This document shows, piece by piece, positions 24,307-34,609 of a stretch of 64,000 bases of DNA; positions within the stretch are counted from its first letter, which is position 1; each line of letters opens with the position of its first letter. A model generated the notes under the pieces. That model saw only the letters and a list, made by a program, of their open reading frames with translations. It did not search any database and had not been told where the DNA came from. Made by a program: the position numbers and the translations under genes. Origin of the DNA: Isoetes taiwanensis (Eukaryota > Streptophyta > Lycopodiopsida > Isoetales > Isoetaceae); assembly GCA_021234155.1 (NCBI GenBank), contig JAJEKV010000006.1, positions 27,016,763 to 27,080,762 of the forward strand, written 5' to 3'.

Positions 24307-24762
24307 CTATAAAACATACTCTTCAAAGACCACATCCTTGCTTCTTAATGTACTCTTTCTTTTTGGCTCAAACAGTCTAAATGCCATGCTCTCGGTATCA
24401 TAACCTAGAAGGAAGGCTACTTGTGCTCTATCATGCACATGAATGTAGCCAAGACACCCAAATACCTTGAATTTTGAAAAATCTACACATGTATTTGAGT
24501 TCCAAAGTTCCTCAGGTAATTTTTCCAAAATACTTGTACTTGGTAATCTGTTCTGTATACTGTTGTTTTTACAACCTCTTTCCATCCTATTCTTCCTTTC
24601 GGTACTGTGAGAATCTGTTAATTGCCTGGCAATCACATGTATTTTACAAAATCTTCTAAACCTGTCAGGTAAATATTCTATCCCTCTATCACTCCTTAAA
24701 CATTTTAGTTTTTTTTTTCCTGTTTCTCTCACATCTTCTGTATAATCATCTACAAATGTCAA
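24307..24762 (-). pseudogene. Copia A integrase remnant
   Basis: Integrase core pieces: FVDDYT, LRSDRGIEYL (second catalytic Asp), a decayed NGVAER-like segment read as HSTERKNRMERG (Glu retained), then CVDFSKFKVFGCLGYIHV and AFLLGYDTESMAFRLFEP, the usual Copia C-terminal part of integrase. Indels have removed the segment between the first and second Asp. Confidence 0.75.
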
Positions 24763-25013
24763 AAATTATCTCTTTCTAGTCTTGCCTGTTACATTTATTG
24801 GGCCACATAAAATCTAAATGCACTAATTCCAACACATCATTGGCTCTCTTCCCATGCTTTGCGAATGGCAGTCGTCAATGCTTGCCTAGCATGCATCCAT
24901 AGCAGCATTTCGTTGTATAAGCTTCACTCATTTTCCTTCGATTCTTTTCTCTTTAAATAGAAGACTGATATTCTTCATGTGTACATGAGGAAGACAATGA
25001 TGCCACAACTCAA

Positions 25014-25247
25014 CTATATTTTCACCACAACATTATTTACAAAGTACTCATGTTTAAATTCAAACATATTTCCAATACGCATGGCTAGAAACTCAACTTT
25101 ATTATTTTTCATCATTTTGTCGAAAATGCAGACAAAAACAAGATCTACAAGCTGGATTATAGAAACTAAGTTCTTGATAATGCCAGGCACACATAAAACA
25201 TAATTTAAGTCTATTCGTTTTCCTTCTAAACTGTAGAGCTGCAACAT
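25014..25247 (-). pseudogene. Copia A protease / GAG-pre-integrase remnant
   Basis: NYVLCVPGIIKNLVSIIQL matches the conserved segment after the Copia protease (family VLYVP.L..NLLSV.QL). The protease active site is not readable upstream. Confidence 0.65.
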
Positions 25248-25490
25248 TCCTTCTGCTTGAGCATCCTACAACCTCCCATCTCCTAATTTCACTCCCTTCT
25301 TACATACACTCCTTGTCTTCAGCAAGTCAGCACTGCTAGCAGAAAAGATTGTGCGCGTTTATTAGACTCGTTTTTATAATGATCAAGTAAAGCACGATGT
25401 TTTACCTCATCAATCTTGTCGTCGTCCTCTTTTGATTCTTCATCTTCACTCTCCTCAGCAGCAACATTAAAAGCAGATGCATCTCCTTTT

Positions 25491-26430
25491 CTACCCTTCT
25501 CTTCCTTTCAAGTAAGCTTTTCCTCTGCCTCGTCCTCCTCTGCCTCTTTCCCTACCAGCTCCCTTAGGTAAAGGGCATGCACTAGCATAGTACCCTATAC
25601 CACCGCAAGTATAGCAGTTCACCATTCTTCTTAACCCATTGGACAGTTGATCTTTATATGACCTATTTCTCCGCATAAATAACAAGGTTCTAAAGACCTA
25701 CTTCCAGCCTTCTCACTTTTGTTTTAAAATTCACTTCTAGCTCTACTCTTTTAAAACCTCAGGTTCTTCTTATTCTTCCTCTTCCATAGTCCATTCTTTT
25801 GTGCTAAGCTTTCAGCGTGCTCCCTATTTTGTGCAACTATTCTGATTAAAGTGGACAAGGTTTTCATGCTAGAAACTATTCTAGAGACATATAAAATTTT
25901 CAAATTTTCAGATAACCCTTCTCATGCTGCCTCTAAATATGTGCATATCAAGTAAAATCTCGCAGATAATTTTGTCAAATATATTTTTCCATCATATTTT
26001 AACATTCTCAGTTCCTTCTGAAGAATATTTATTTGCTCTTGAAAAGTCTTCACCAAGTACTGCCACTTGGTCCAAATCCTCTTATTTTTATCATGATATT
26101 TGGTGCTACTTTACACATAATAATAGCTCTAGCTTGACTGACCTTATACTCAATATCTTCATTAGAACTATCAGGTTTGGATGAGGAACTTACCTCAGCT
26201 ATTTCGGTAGTTGAACTACTGCCTGTGGCCTCATCACCTGCCTTCGATTTGGTTATCTAAGCTGCTACATCACTGTCTGCAGTCTGTTCCCTAGGTTCAA
26301 TAAGGTTCTAGACTTTCTCAAAGATCAGTCCCTCCTTCATCTTCTCCTTCCATGTCTGAAAACCTTCTTTGCCTCTAAATTCATCAACTGAGTTCAACAA
26401 TATTGCTCATGCTAATAAATTAGCTTATCC
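25491..26430 (-). pseudogene. Copia A gag with zinc knuckle
   Basis: The gag region aligns base for base with Copia B at 29370-29985 at roughly 90% identity by eye. It ends in a zinc knuckle CYTCGGIGYYASAC (family CxxCxxxGHxxxxC; the His is Tyr here) followed by a Gly/Arg-rich tail. Stop codons interrupt gag several times. Confidence 0.75.
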
Positions 26431-26703
26431 AAATGCCTGCACATTGTACCTGCTTCTGTCTCTCAAAATGGTCCTTATCCTTGCCGATCTATCATCGCTT
26501 CATTGTAATTAAGGTTGGCACATGGACTAATAGTTTTCGAGATGCTATTTTCCTATAATAGATTTGAACCATTGATGAGATATTGCTTACCAACCATTGA
26601 ATTACACAGACCTAGATTTAAACCATTGACAGATAGCACTTATCAACCATTGAATTATCTAGACTCAGGTTAAGACATTAACTTGCCATTTGAACTTACA
26701 ACA

Positions 26704-27996
26704 TGGAGGAGTACAAGAAGCTCCTTCTAACAAAATTTGAAGAGGTGCAGTACACTCTTTGACTGTGCCCTAGGAGATCTCACGTCCATTAATCACATCG
26801 ACAGAACTAGGATGCTCAACCTTGCTTCTAGGGATAGCGTGTTTAGTAGCGAATACACTATCCATAAAGTAAACATTTGCACCATATCAAGTTGTGCCAA
26901 TGCTTCTAACCTCCTAAGCTCTAACTCCAATAATATATTAACAAACTTGGAATATATCCTTCACCATGTGTGGGAGGAGTCTGAGAAATGGCAGCTAATC
27001 GTCGAGAGACTCCTATTACTTGAATCGGCTCATGGAGTTTTCCAACTGATTTGGACGTTAGCAGGGCATCCACGAGCACTATGGCCAGATCCTCCATAGT
27101 AGAGGCAATGATTAGCCTCCCTCTGGCACTGCTTCTCAACCATCGATAAGGAGCCTCGAACTGCACGATCGATCTGTATGGGTACTGGACTATCTGTCAG
27201 GGATGCCGGACGGAGCATAGACTCATACTACAAGTGGTTTTGGAAAACAAATCTGATGGGGTATTTCTTGTCTCCGCGCAAATAGATAATTATCACAACG
27301 AACTGCAAATTTGATGATTTCTTCTAGCATTTTGGGGACTTCCATAGATAATAACATGTCTTTGACATCCTCATGTATGCCCCTTCGAAAACAGTCTCGA
27401 AGCGTAACATCATCCCAGGCTGTATCTGTTTAGCAATTTGACGAAATTCTGGTGCATATACTGAAGATTGACGAGAACCTTATCTAGGATTACTGAGTTT
27501 TATAGCTGTGCACTGCCAATCTGTGTCTCCAAAACATGTCTCGAGCTTAGTAGTAAGAGCATCAAAGTCCTGTAATTCTAGAGCCCCTCTCTCCAGCAAA
27601 GGAAAAAACCAACTGGGAGCTGGTCCTGTGAGAAGAGAACTGGCCAATCCAACGTGTTTTTGATCTGTAGGATAACTATGAGGATGGAGTTGAATCACAA
27701 GCCGAATATGATTCAAAAAGTCGCGAAACTTGGTCAGAATGTCGTCAAACCTCTCTGACAAGCTAATTTTAGGCCCTGATGTCCTCAATCCAGAGCTAGA
27801 AGCAGATTCATGTGAAGCAACCCATTCGTCGAGCTCTTTATTGTCCGACTGCAACTGCTGACATACTTGAATAAGCTGCTGGATTTGTTATAATAAGGTC
27901 AAACCCTCCTCCATACAGATGAAATCGCCAAATATGAGCAAAATCAATGCTTAGAATCAGAACAGGCAAGGACCGATAAGAGATTCCAGTTCAAAT
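26704..27996 (-). mobile_element. Gypsy element internal region: gag, zinc knuckle, protease
   Basis: Minus-strand Ty3/Gypsy internal sequence next to its LTR (27997-28516). The gag piece at 27854-27480 has FRDFLNHIRLVIQLHP, VGLASSLLTGPAPSWF and FDALTTKLETCFGD, typical of plant Gypsy gag. A zinc-knuckle remnant CLYYGGSGHSARGCP lies near 27100. Further on, DSVFATKHAIPRSKVEHPSS and DVINGREIS near 26780-26880 are retropepsin sequence. It is cut at 26703/26704 by the Copia LTR start. Reverse transcriptase is missing. Confidence 0.8.
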
Positions 27997-28516
27997 TGTC
28001 ATCAACCTATGCAAAAACAAAGAAAATAAGCAAAGAATATGCGAGAAATATAGAAGGAATGCATCAAGATCGATAAAGAATCTGATATATGATGAAGAAA
28101 CAAGAAAACAATAGTCTGAAAACAAGCAGGAATACGAGAAAGATGTCTAGAAGTCTCAAAATAGGCATTGAACTAGAATGGTTTGACAAGAAGGCGACAC
28201 CTCTATATATATCTAGGTCAATGGTCAAGATCACGCCACTTCAATGGATGAGATCATGCCAAGTGTTGCACATGCATGTAGGTTCTAGAATATTCTAGAA
28301 CCTCTTGAAAATAGCCTTGCATATGAAGAAGATGTGAGGGAATGTCTTTAACGAGTATTGGTAGCGCACTTGGCAAAGGTGTGTGACTCGCAGACAAAAA
28401 GTTGTGAGTTCACACCTTGCTTTATGCAACTCTCTTTTTTGCATCTGTGTGACGACCATCTTTTGTACATATGAGTAAAGTACTTGTATGGTACAAATAC
28501 CCGTATGGTCGTCACA
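27997..28516 (-). repeat. Gypsy LTR, reversed copy
   Basis: LTR of 520 bases, TGTGACGACC...TGATGACA on the minus strand, clearly related to the forward LTR at 30844-31328. Shared landmarks are CATATGTACAAAAGATGG, GTGCGCTACCAATACTCG, a heat-shock-type array (28283-28300) and a TATATATA box (about 28204-28211). Outside its end lies GGATC (28517-28521), the partner of the target duplication GTATC at the other LTR. Confidence 0.9.
28283..28300 (-). promoter_or_regulatory. Perfect four-unit heat-shock element in Gypsy LTR
   Basis: TTCTAGAATATTCTAGAA is an exact run of four alternating inverted pentamers (TTCnnGAAnnTTCnnGAA), the binding site of heat-shock factors. In LTR orientation it lies about 75-85 bases upstream of the TATA box. 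The other LTR keeps three units at 31028-31040. Confidence 0.65.
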
Positions 28517-28667
28517 GGATCTGTAAAAGGTGTTAAACTGGAAATGTGCTTACTGTGGATGTAGAGAAGAATTTGTTGTTTAATCATTCTACGGGAAACA
28601 ATATGCTCTGAAGCCTATTGGTGATGCTCCTGTGATTGAAGCTGGCAATATTTTTGCTTATGCATGA
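28517..28667 (+). pseudogene. LEUD: Isopropylmalate dehydratase small subunit, 3' half
   Basis: C-terminal part of the plastid 3-isopropylmalate isomerase small subunit (leucine biosynthesis; partner of the large iron-sulfur subunit). After the target-site bases the frame reads RICKRC-stop-TGNVLTVDVEKNLLFNHSTG, then after a one-base deletion (near 28593) QYALKPIGDAPVIEAGNIFAYA and TGA at 28665. LKPIGDAPVI.AGGIFAYA is the family's C-terminus. The other half is on the opposite strand at 31329-31644; the Gypsy LTR interrupts the exon between R-I and C. Confidence 0.85.
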
Positions 28668-28913
28668 CAGACAGACATGATTGCAGGTGGCAGTTTATTC
28701 TGAGAAGCCATGTATTGGATATAAGTGTAGTTTGAAATTCATTTCGTTGTATTTTTTATAAAGAGAAAAAAGAAGAAGATTGCAGCTGGTTGCTAGTTCT
28801 GAGAAGCTTTATATTGGACAGAAGTGTCTTTTGGAATTCATTTCATTGTATAGGTTGAAAAGAAAAAAAGCTCATGGTCGGAAACTACTTGCCCAGAAGT
28901 TGGTCTCTTTATT
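28668..28913 (+). other. LEUD 3' flank with imperfect 100-bp duplication
   Basis: Likely 3' UTR and flank of the isopropylmalate isomerase pseudogene. The block GATTGCAGGTGGCAG...GAAATTCATTTCGTTGTAT is repeated about 105 bases later as GATTGCAGCTGGTTG...GGAATTCATTTCATTGTAT. Confidence 0.6.
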
Positions 28914-29985
28914 AGATAATTCAATGGTTGATAAGTGCTATCCGTCAATGGTTTAAATCTAGGTCTAGGTAATTCAATGGTCGGTAAGCAATATCTCATC
29001 AATGGTTCAAACCTATTATAGGGAAATAGCATGTCCAAAAATGTTGGTCCATGTGCCAACCTTAATTAGAATGAAGCGATGATAGATCGACAGGGATAAG
29101 GACCATTTTGAGAGACAGAAGTAGGTACTGTGTGCAGGCATTTGGATAAGCTAATTTATCAACATTCATGGCTGGGACGGTTTAGAGAAGATCGATTCAG
29201 AATAACTTGAAATGGATATAGTTATTGTTCATCAGACTATTGAAATGTGTTGGAATGTTTTAAAATAAATGTGGTTGGCATATCAAATAGGAATAAGCTA
29301 GTGCAATATAATAGAGTTGATATAACATTGGTATCAGAGCAATGAACATGTCAACCCATTTTCGAGCAACGTTGTTCAACTCAGTTGATGAATTTAGAGG
29401 CAAAGAAGGTTTTTAGACATGGAAGGAGAAGTTGAAGGAGGTACTGATCTTTGAGAAACTCTGGAACCTTATTGAACCTAGGGAACAGTCTGTAGACAGT
29501 GATGTAGTAGCTCAGATAACCAAATCGAAGGCAGGTGATGAGGCCACAAGTAGTAGTTCAACCGACAAAACAACTGACGTAAGTTCCTCATCCAAACATG
29601 ATAGTTCTAGTGAAGATATTGAGTATAAGATCATTCAAGCTAGAGTTATTATTATGTGTAAAGTAGCACCAAATATCATGATGAAAAAATAAGAGGACTT
29701 GGAATGTGCCAGTACTTGGTGAAGAATTTTCAAGAGAAAAACTCTTCTCTAATAGACATTATTCAGAAGGAACTGAGAATGTTAAAATATGATGGAAAAA
29801 TGGATTTGACAGAATTACTTGCTAGATTTTGACTTAATATGTGCATATTTAGAGGCAGTAGGAGAAGAGTTATCTGAAAATTTGAAAATTTTATATGTCT
29901 CTAGAATATTTTCCAGCATGAAAACCTTGTCCATTTTAATCAGAGTAGTTGCACAAAATAGGGAGCACGCTGAAAGATTAGCACA
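28914..29985 (+). mobile_element. Copia LTR retrotransposon B, 5' part only
   Basis: Forward copy of the same Copia family as element A, in inverted orientation to it. It comprises a 5'-truncated LTR (from TAGATAATTCAATGG at 28914), the classical initiator-tRNA(Met) primer-binding site TGGTATCAGAGC (29329-29340) and gag from ATG 29342 (STHFRATLFNSVDEFRGKEG, one TAG, then WKEKLKEVLIFEKLWNLIEP). Gag stops abruptly at about 29985, where Gypsy integrase sequence begins. Confidence 0.85.
29329..29340 (+). promoter_or_regulatory. Copia primer-binding site
   Basis: TGGTATCAGAGC directly follows the LTR end ATAACAT. It is complementary to the 3' end of plant initiator tRNA-Met and is the standard PBS of Copia elements. 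Confidence 0.85.
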
Positions 29986-30843
29986 TCAATCGTGAAGTAG
30001 TCAGACTTCATGGACTGCCAGATACTATTCTCAGTGATCATGGACCCCAGTTCGTAGTAGGTTTTTGGAAACAGCTCTTGGAGTTATTGGATATTGACCA
30101 CTCACTTAGAAAGTAAAAGGCAAGCGTAGCATACTAGTTAGGCTCTGGAACAATATTTGAGGTGCTTTATAAGATATCAACATGATGATTGTGTCGATTA
30201 TCTTCCATTAGCTGAGTTTTCCCGTAATAACTCAGTACATACTTCCATTGGCCACTCTCCATTCTTTCTGAACTCTGGCCAGCATTCTTGTTGGTCTTTT
30301 CGTGTCGCTGATGGTGACTCTGTCAATCTTGTCAATCCAGGCTCGTCAATCAGATCTTCAGCACCATCTCTCGGGCACAAGAATGCTATCGGCATTATAC
30401 TGATTTACATATGCAGGAAGCTCCTACATTTCATGTTGGTGACCTTGTCTGGCTTCTTCATAGAGATCTCCCTATCTCACATCCCTGCAACAAGCTTGAC
30501 TATCATCACCTTGATCCTTATTAGATTATAGTCCAGATCAACGATGTGGCATTCTAGCTCGAGCTCCCTCAGGCTGTTTGTCTTCATCCAGTATTTCATG
30601 TTTCGCTATTGGAGCCGTATATAGTTAATCCTTTCCCAGATCGTATTCCTCCACCGCCACCACCAGTGGAAATTGATGATCACAAGGAAGATTACGCACC
30701 AATTAGAACGTGGGAGCCTACTGAAAATTTGACTAATGCTTCTGATAACATTTCGGAGTTTCACCGACGTTACCCGGATAAGCCAAGTTTGAGTACCCCA
30801 GCTCCAGCTCCGAGAACTCCTCGTCATCGTAGGAGGGGGATGG
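29986..30843 (+). mobile_element. Gypsy integrase C-terminal half and polypurine tract
   Basis: Forward Ty3/Gypsy pol remnant: INREVVRLHGLPDTILSDHG and PQFVVGFWKQLLELL (integrase core with catalytic Asp), then DYLPLAEFSRNNSVHTSIGH, then VFHVSLLEPYIVNPFPDRIP, the usual start of the region after integrase, and a Pro-rich, Arg-rich end closing at TGA 30846. A polypurine tract (AGGAGGGGGATGG) abuts the LTR at 30844. This is the 3' part of the element whose gag lies inverted at 26.7-28.0 kb. Confidence 0.85.
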
Positions 30844-31328
30844 TGTGACGACTATACAAGTATGTTACTCATATGTACAAAAGATGGTTGTCACACGGAT
30901 GCAAAAAGGAGATTTGCACAAGGCAAGATGTGAACTTGCAACCTTCTAGCTCAAGTGCGCTACCAATACTCGTTGAAGACATTCACTTGCATCTTCTTCA
31001 TATGCAGGGCTGTTTCAAGAGGTTATAGAATATTCTAGAAACCTACATTCATGCACGACACTTGGCACGATCTCATTCACTGAAGTGGCATGATTCTGAC
31101 CATTAGCCTAGCTATATATAAAGGCACCTCCTTCTTATCGAATCATTCCTACTCAAACATCAGTCTTGAGCCTTCTAGGTATTTCTCTTGTGTTTCTGCT
31201 TGCCTTCGGTCATTGTATTCTTGTTTCTTCATTATATATCAGTTTTTTTGTTGATCTTGGCATATTTCTTTGGTGTTTTTTTGCATATTCTTCGTATATT
31301 TTCCTTGTTTTCACGTAGGCTCATGACA
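30844..31328 (+). repeat. Gypsy 3' LTR, forward copy
   Basis: 485-base LTR, TGTGACGACT...TCATGACA, preceded by a polypurine tract. It contains a three-unit heat-shock element (31028-31040) and a TATA box TATATATAAAG (31113-31123). The five bases after it, GATAC (31329-31333), are the reverse complement of GTATC, matching GGATC at the other LTR with one change. Confidence 0.9.
31028..31040 (+). promoter_or_regulatory. Three-unit heat-shock element in Gypsy LTR
   Basis: GAATATTCTAGAA is GAAnnTTCnnGAA, preceded by a one-base-mutated TTC unit (TTA). It lies about 73 bases upstream of TATATATAAAG. Confidence 0.6.
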
Positions 31329-31644
31329 GATACGACTTTCAAGTTCAACTAGATAAAGCTCCCCAGTTGCCACAGAGTTTGTGAAAAAAATTCTGGCATA
31401 TGATTTTGCAACTACAGCCTCTATTCCGGCTGCAAGAGCAATAGGTACATGTTTCTCTAGAGGAACCATAGCCAAAATTGCCTCCTCCAATTATCACATT
31501 ATATTCGACTTTGGTCTTGCTTGCTTTCATAAAATGAGGGTACTGAGAAGGCAATTCTGTCATGGAAAAGCTTCTAAACTTCTCATATTCATCAGGATTT
31601 CAAGGCCCCAGGGTGGAAGACTCGCCCGGATTTATCTGATCAAT
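31329..31644 (-). pseudogene. LEUD: Isopropylmalate dehydratase small subunit, central exon
   Basis: Minus-strand exon beginning after TTTACTTGCAG (acceptor ends at 31645). It reads IDQINPGESSTLGP-stop-NPDEY, then SMTELPSQYPHFMKASKTK, EYNVIIGGGNFGYGSSRE and, after a one-base insertion, HVPIALAAGIEAVVAKSYA and RIFFTNSVATGELY up to ESRI at the Gypsy insertion. The family motifs are D.DQIIPGEYL, GG.NFG.GSSREHAP and SYARIFFRNSVATGE, so the substrate-binding GSSRE loop is preserved. Cys of NFGCGS is Tyr. Upstream exons encoding the transit peptide are not recognisable above 31.65 kb. Confidence 0.9.
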
Positions 31645-32440
31645 CTGCAAGTAAAAGCAAAGATTTGTTGCCTCCATCGCCAAAAAAAAAAAAGAGCCAT
31701 TGCCATCTCCATCTCTTTCCCATTTGCTCCCTGCTTTCTGGACCTGCAAAGAACAAGAAGAAAAGGGAACAAGTCTGATTCATTCCATTGTCATCCTTTA
31801 TGTCTCCTCTAACCCCTCCCCCCTCCCCCGGTTGTCGCCTCCAATTGCAGGGAACAAAAAAAAGGGACTAACCGTTTGATGAAGCTTTGCCGAAACACTT
31901 AGAAATGGGATGCTCATTTTGTAGGAGCCATAGCTGGAAGTTTGAAAAGAAGAGGCGGATCAATCAGCTAGAGTTCCATAACAAAGGCAAAAGGTGCAAT
32001 GTGCCAGCAAAACATAGTAAAAAGCAGAAGGCACGAGGGGAAGGGCGCCAAAAGGAGGGGTAGTAACTACGGTAAAAGATGGTAAAGTGAGGCAGTAACC
32101 AATGGGTGAAGGTAATGAGTCTAGAAGAGTTGGCTCTAGTTCTTGCTCCTTCAAACTCCTGCCCTTCCATCCCATCTCACTCCCGATTCTGCTCCTATAT
32201 TTCTGCCCCAACCTCTTCCCGGGCTAAATCCCTTATCCCTGTCCATGCCCCTGATAAGGAACTCAGAAGGTTGCTGCCATTTTTAAATTTGGCTTAGATA
32301 TTATATACAATAGTTTATACAATGGTTTGACAGATAAAACCATAGCACACAAATCCCCAATTCTTAATTAAAACTTTTTTCTCAATCAAAATTTTGGTAA
32401 AAAACATTTGAAAGCACCCTATTATTTTGAGTTTTAAAAT
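31645..32440. other. Intergenic, possible LEUD intron remains
   Basis: No exon recognised. If the LEUD pseudogene continues, this is its intron on the minus strand (a TTTACTTGCAG acceptor ends at 31645). The stretch includes an A-run at 31681-31693 and a C-rich tract at 31815-31830. Confidence 0.45.
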
Positions 32441-32444
32441 GTGG

Positions 32445-33090
32445 AGTGTGTCCGAGTCCAATTTACAGATGCTTATATTAGAGCCCAAGGGTTCCTTCTA
32501 AGGATTCTATCATAAGCCATGTACTTGTGACTTCCGCTACAAGTTGACAAAGTGGCAACATTACGGTAAAAAATTGTGATTGCGACATAACTACGTACAT
32601 TATATTATCAGTCTCTCCAGTAGAAATATAGACTTAACTGTTCTAACGAGTATATGATTGACAACGCTTGTACCGTACATATATCTTGTCCGCTAAAAAC
32701 AAGAAAACTATTGGCCCAATGGATCATGATCATGTGTGTCACAATCATTAAAAGGTAGTAGGGAATAAGTTTGGTTAAAAAAAATTTCCAACAATACCTA
32801 GGGCAAAGAGGCGTATTTGTCCTCATCTCATAGAAGCACTTCTCCGACAAAGTTGGCAAACGTTAAATAAAAAATACAGAGTCTAATTCATGGAGTATGT
32901 CTTGTCCTGATAGCATAGGAGCATTTCTCCAACAAAGTTGGCAAAAGTTAAGTAAGAAAATGCAGAACATAACCCATGGAGTATATCTGGGAGATGGGGC
33001 AATTGTACCTTTGTATAGGTGGACACAACTCGGACCTTCATTTCACATCTTAATTGACACTGCAATGGGTTTGACATGAAAGGGAAGTGA
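32445..33090 (+). repeat. Dispersed repeat family R1, copy 2
   Basis: Second copy of the repeat at 20380-20910. It is longer because a segment of about 85 bases around GTCCTCATCTCATAGAAGC...CAACAAAGTTGGCAAA is present twice in tandem (about 32818-32900 and 32903-32985). Confidence 0.75.
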
Positions 33091-33900
33091 GCAGGCAGAC
33101 ATTGTTGGCCACTGAAACCATTATGCAAATTCTTGGTGGCCATGTGCGAAGATGTCGTACGAGAGGTGGATCAGGTGAATGCAAGGAGGGGTAACAACAT
33201 GTAGATATGAAGATGCAAAGAGGTAAGATGGAGACATTGAAGATGAAGAGTCAAGCAGACACAAATAGAAAGATCAAGGGTCTAATGGGTAAAAAAAATT
33301 TAAAGAAATACAAGGAAATCCTAGTGATCTAAGGCTTACCAATAGGAAAAAGGGAAGAAGAGATACCCAAACTAACTCAAAGGATGGAGACAACCTGACC
33401 TACCAAAATGCACTACCCAATGCCTTAAAGTCTGTAGTTGGTTGTTGGACTTAGCCATTTATGTCCACCGAAAACAGCCAAGACGCTATGGATGATGATG
33501 GCCTTCAAATGTTTGAACATGGTAAATAAATACATCCTAGTGGAAAGTAAATTTCTTTTGCTCAGACACATTAAATTGCATCACCTTTTCCTTACCTCCG
33601 ACCCAAAAACGAGAGAAAACACCCCCATTCATTGATTCATGGCCAGCCTTTTTTTCACTTCCAATCCTTACAAGAAGTGATCAGAACTCGCAGCTCAAAA
33701 AAGAAACCCCCCAGTTCAATCTCCATTCTCGTATTTGCCAGATTGATCTTGTGGGTTTTGGGTTTTTCTAGCAAAAAATCTGGTTTTTTCCCACAAGGTA
33801 GGCGGTGCTAGGCCCGAAATGGCGATGGCGATAGTTCAAGCACCCTCTGTTGGAGAAATAGCAGAGCCCAAGTGCTGGCACAGAACCACCGGACCGGACA
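33091..33900. other. Intergenic upstream of the receptor kinase
   Basis: Purine-rich sequence at 33150-33400, no coding frame recognised. The proximal part may contain the promoter of the downstream receptor-like kinase, but I see no clear TATA box. Confidence 0.4.
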
Positions 33901-33983
33901 TGCCGGAAAAGAACTCTCTATAGACAGATCATGACGGGAGTTTTCTTGCATGCATTTGCCTCAGAGCCTGCCAGATTCAAGAG

Positions 33984-34201
33984 GTATGGACTCTCGGGCT
34001 ATCAGTTTTCTGATTTGACTCCTTAAGAAGGGTACCAGCATTTTATATTAGTTTTGGGCTATTCGTATGCATGTACGTGACCCAACACACATGTTCGTTC
34101 GTGGGATATCAAGGCAAGAAAACGGTGTTATCTCTATTACATGTGATTTCTTTCGGATGTGAAATGCTTGTTCTAGTATGCCTGTTCAACTTGCGTTGCA
34201 G
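33984..34201 (+). other. Probable 5' UTR intron of the receptor-like kinase gene
   Basis: CAAGAG|GTATGG at the left and TTGCGTTGCAG|CC at the right are good plant splice sites with pyrimidine-rich sequence before the acceptor. No start codon in frame with the kinase precedes it. Inference only. Confidence 0.4.
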
Positions 34202-34609
34202 CCAGTAGTGCCCTTTTGTTGCAGAGGACCCAAACACATAATCTGATGTACTTCGGGCAGCTTTCCCAGGGCTTCAAGGCTATTGAAGAAGAACATGCTC
34301 CTGTGTTTTTTCCTTCTAGAATGGGCTCATGGCGCAGAAATTATGTCAATCTCAAAAGCTTCCAGAGGAAGGGCATATTGCTATTCATGGCGTTAAATGT
34401 TAGTGCATGTTGTAAGGAATTTGGGCTCAGATAGAGCCTTTAAACTTCCTCGAAATGGAATAACAGGAAGTAATGGCCCTCACAAGTTACAGAGCAGCCA
34501 AAGGGCAAGCAGCAGGATAAAAACACATTGCCATGGCCGTATGATGCTCTTAGAACATGTAACCATTGCTTGGTGAAATTCCAAAGTGCTCTGTAATCTA
34601 AACACCAAA

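Larger units (their letters stand above)
21690..26703 (-). mobile_element. Copia LTR retrotransposon A, decayed
   Basis: A Ty1/Copia element on the minus strand with domains in Copia order: 5' LTR (start TGTTGTAAGTTC at 26703), gag, zinc knuckle, protease/GAG-pre-integrase, integrase, reverse transcriptase and RNase H. A second LTR start, TGTTGGAAGTTC, at about 21711 followed by AAGTTAATGTCTTAACCTG marks the 3' LTR, which soon diverges. The PBS and LTR 3' end are deleted near 26415 compared with Copia B. All open frames are broken by stops and indels, so it is inactive. Confidence 0.85.

Noticed and set aside
28668-28913. Independent gene on the plus strand after the Gypsy LTR
   Set aside because: The apparent coding end belongs to the isopropylmalate isomerase pseudogene; the rest is 3' flank with a local duplication.
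31960-32211. Minus-strand frame as transit-peptide exon of the isopropylmalate isomerase gene
   Set aside because: Position would fit a first exon but no family sequence or splice donor in the right phase could be recognised.
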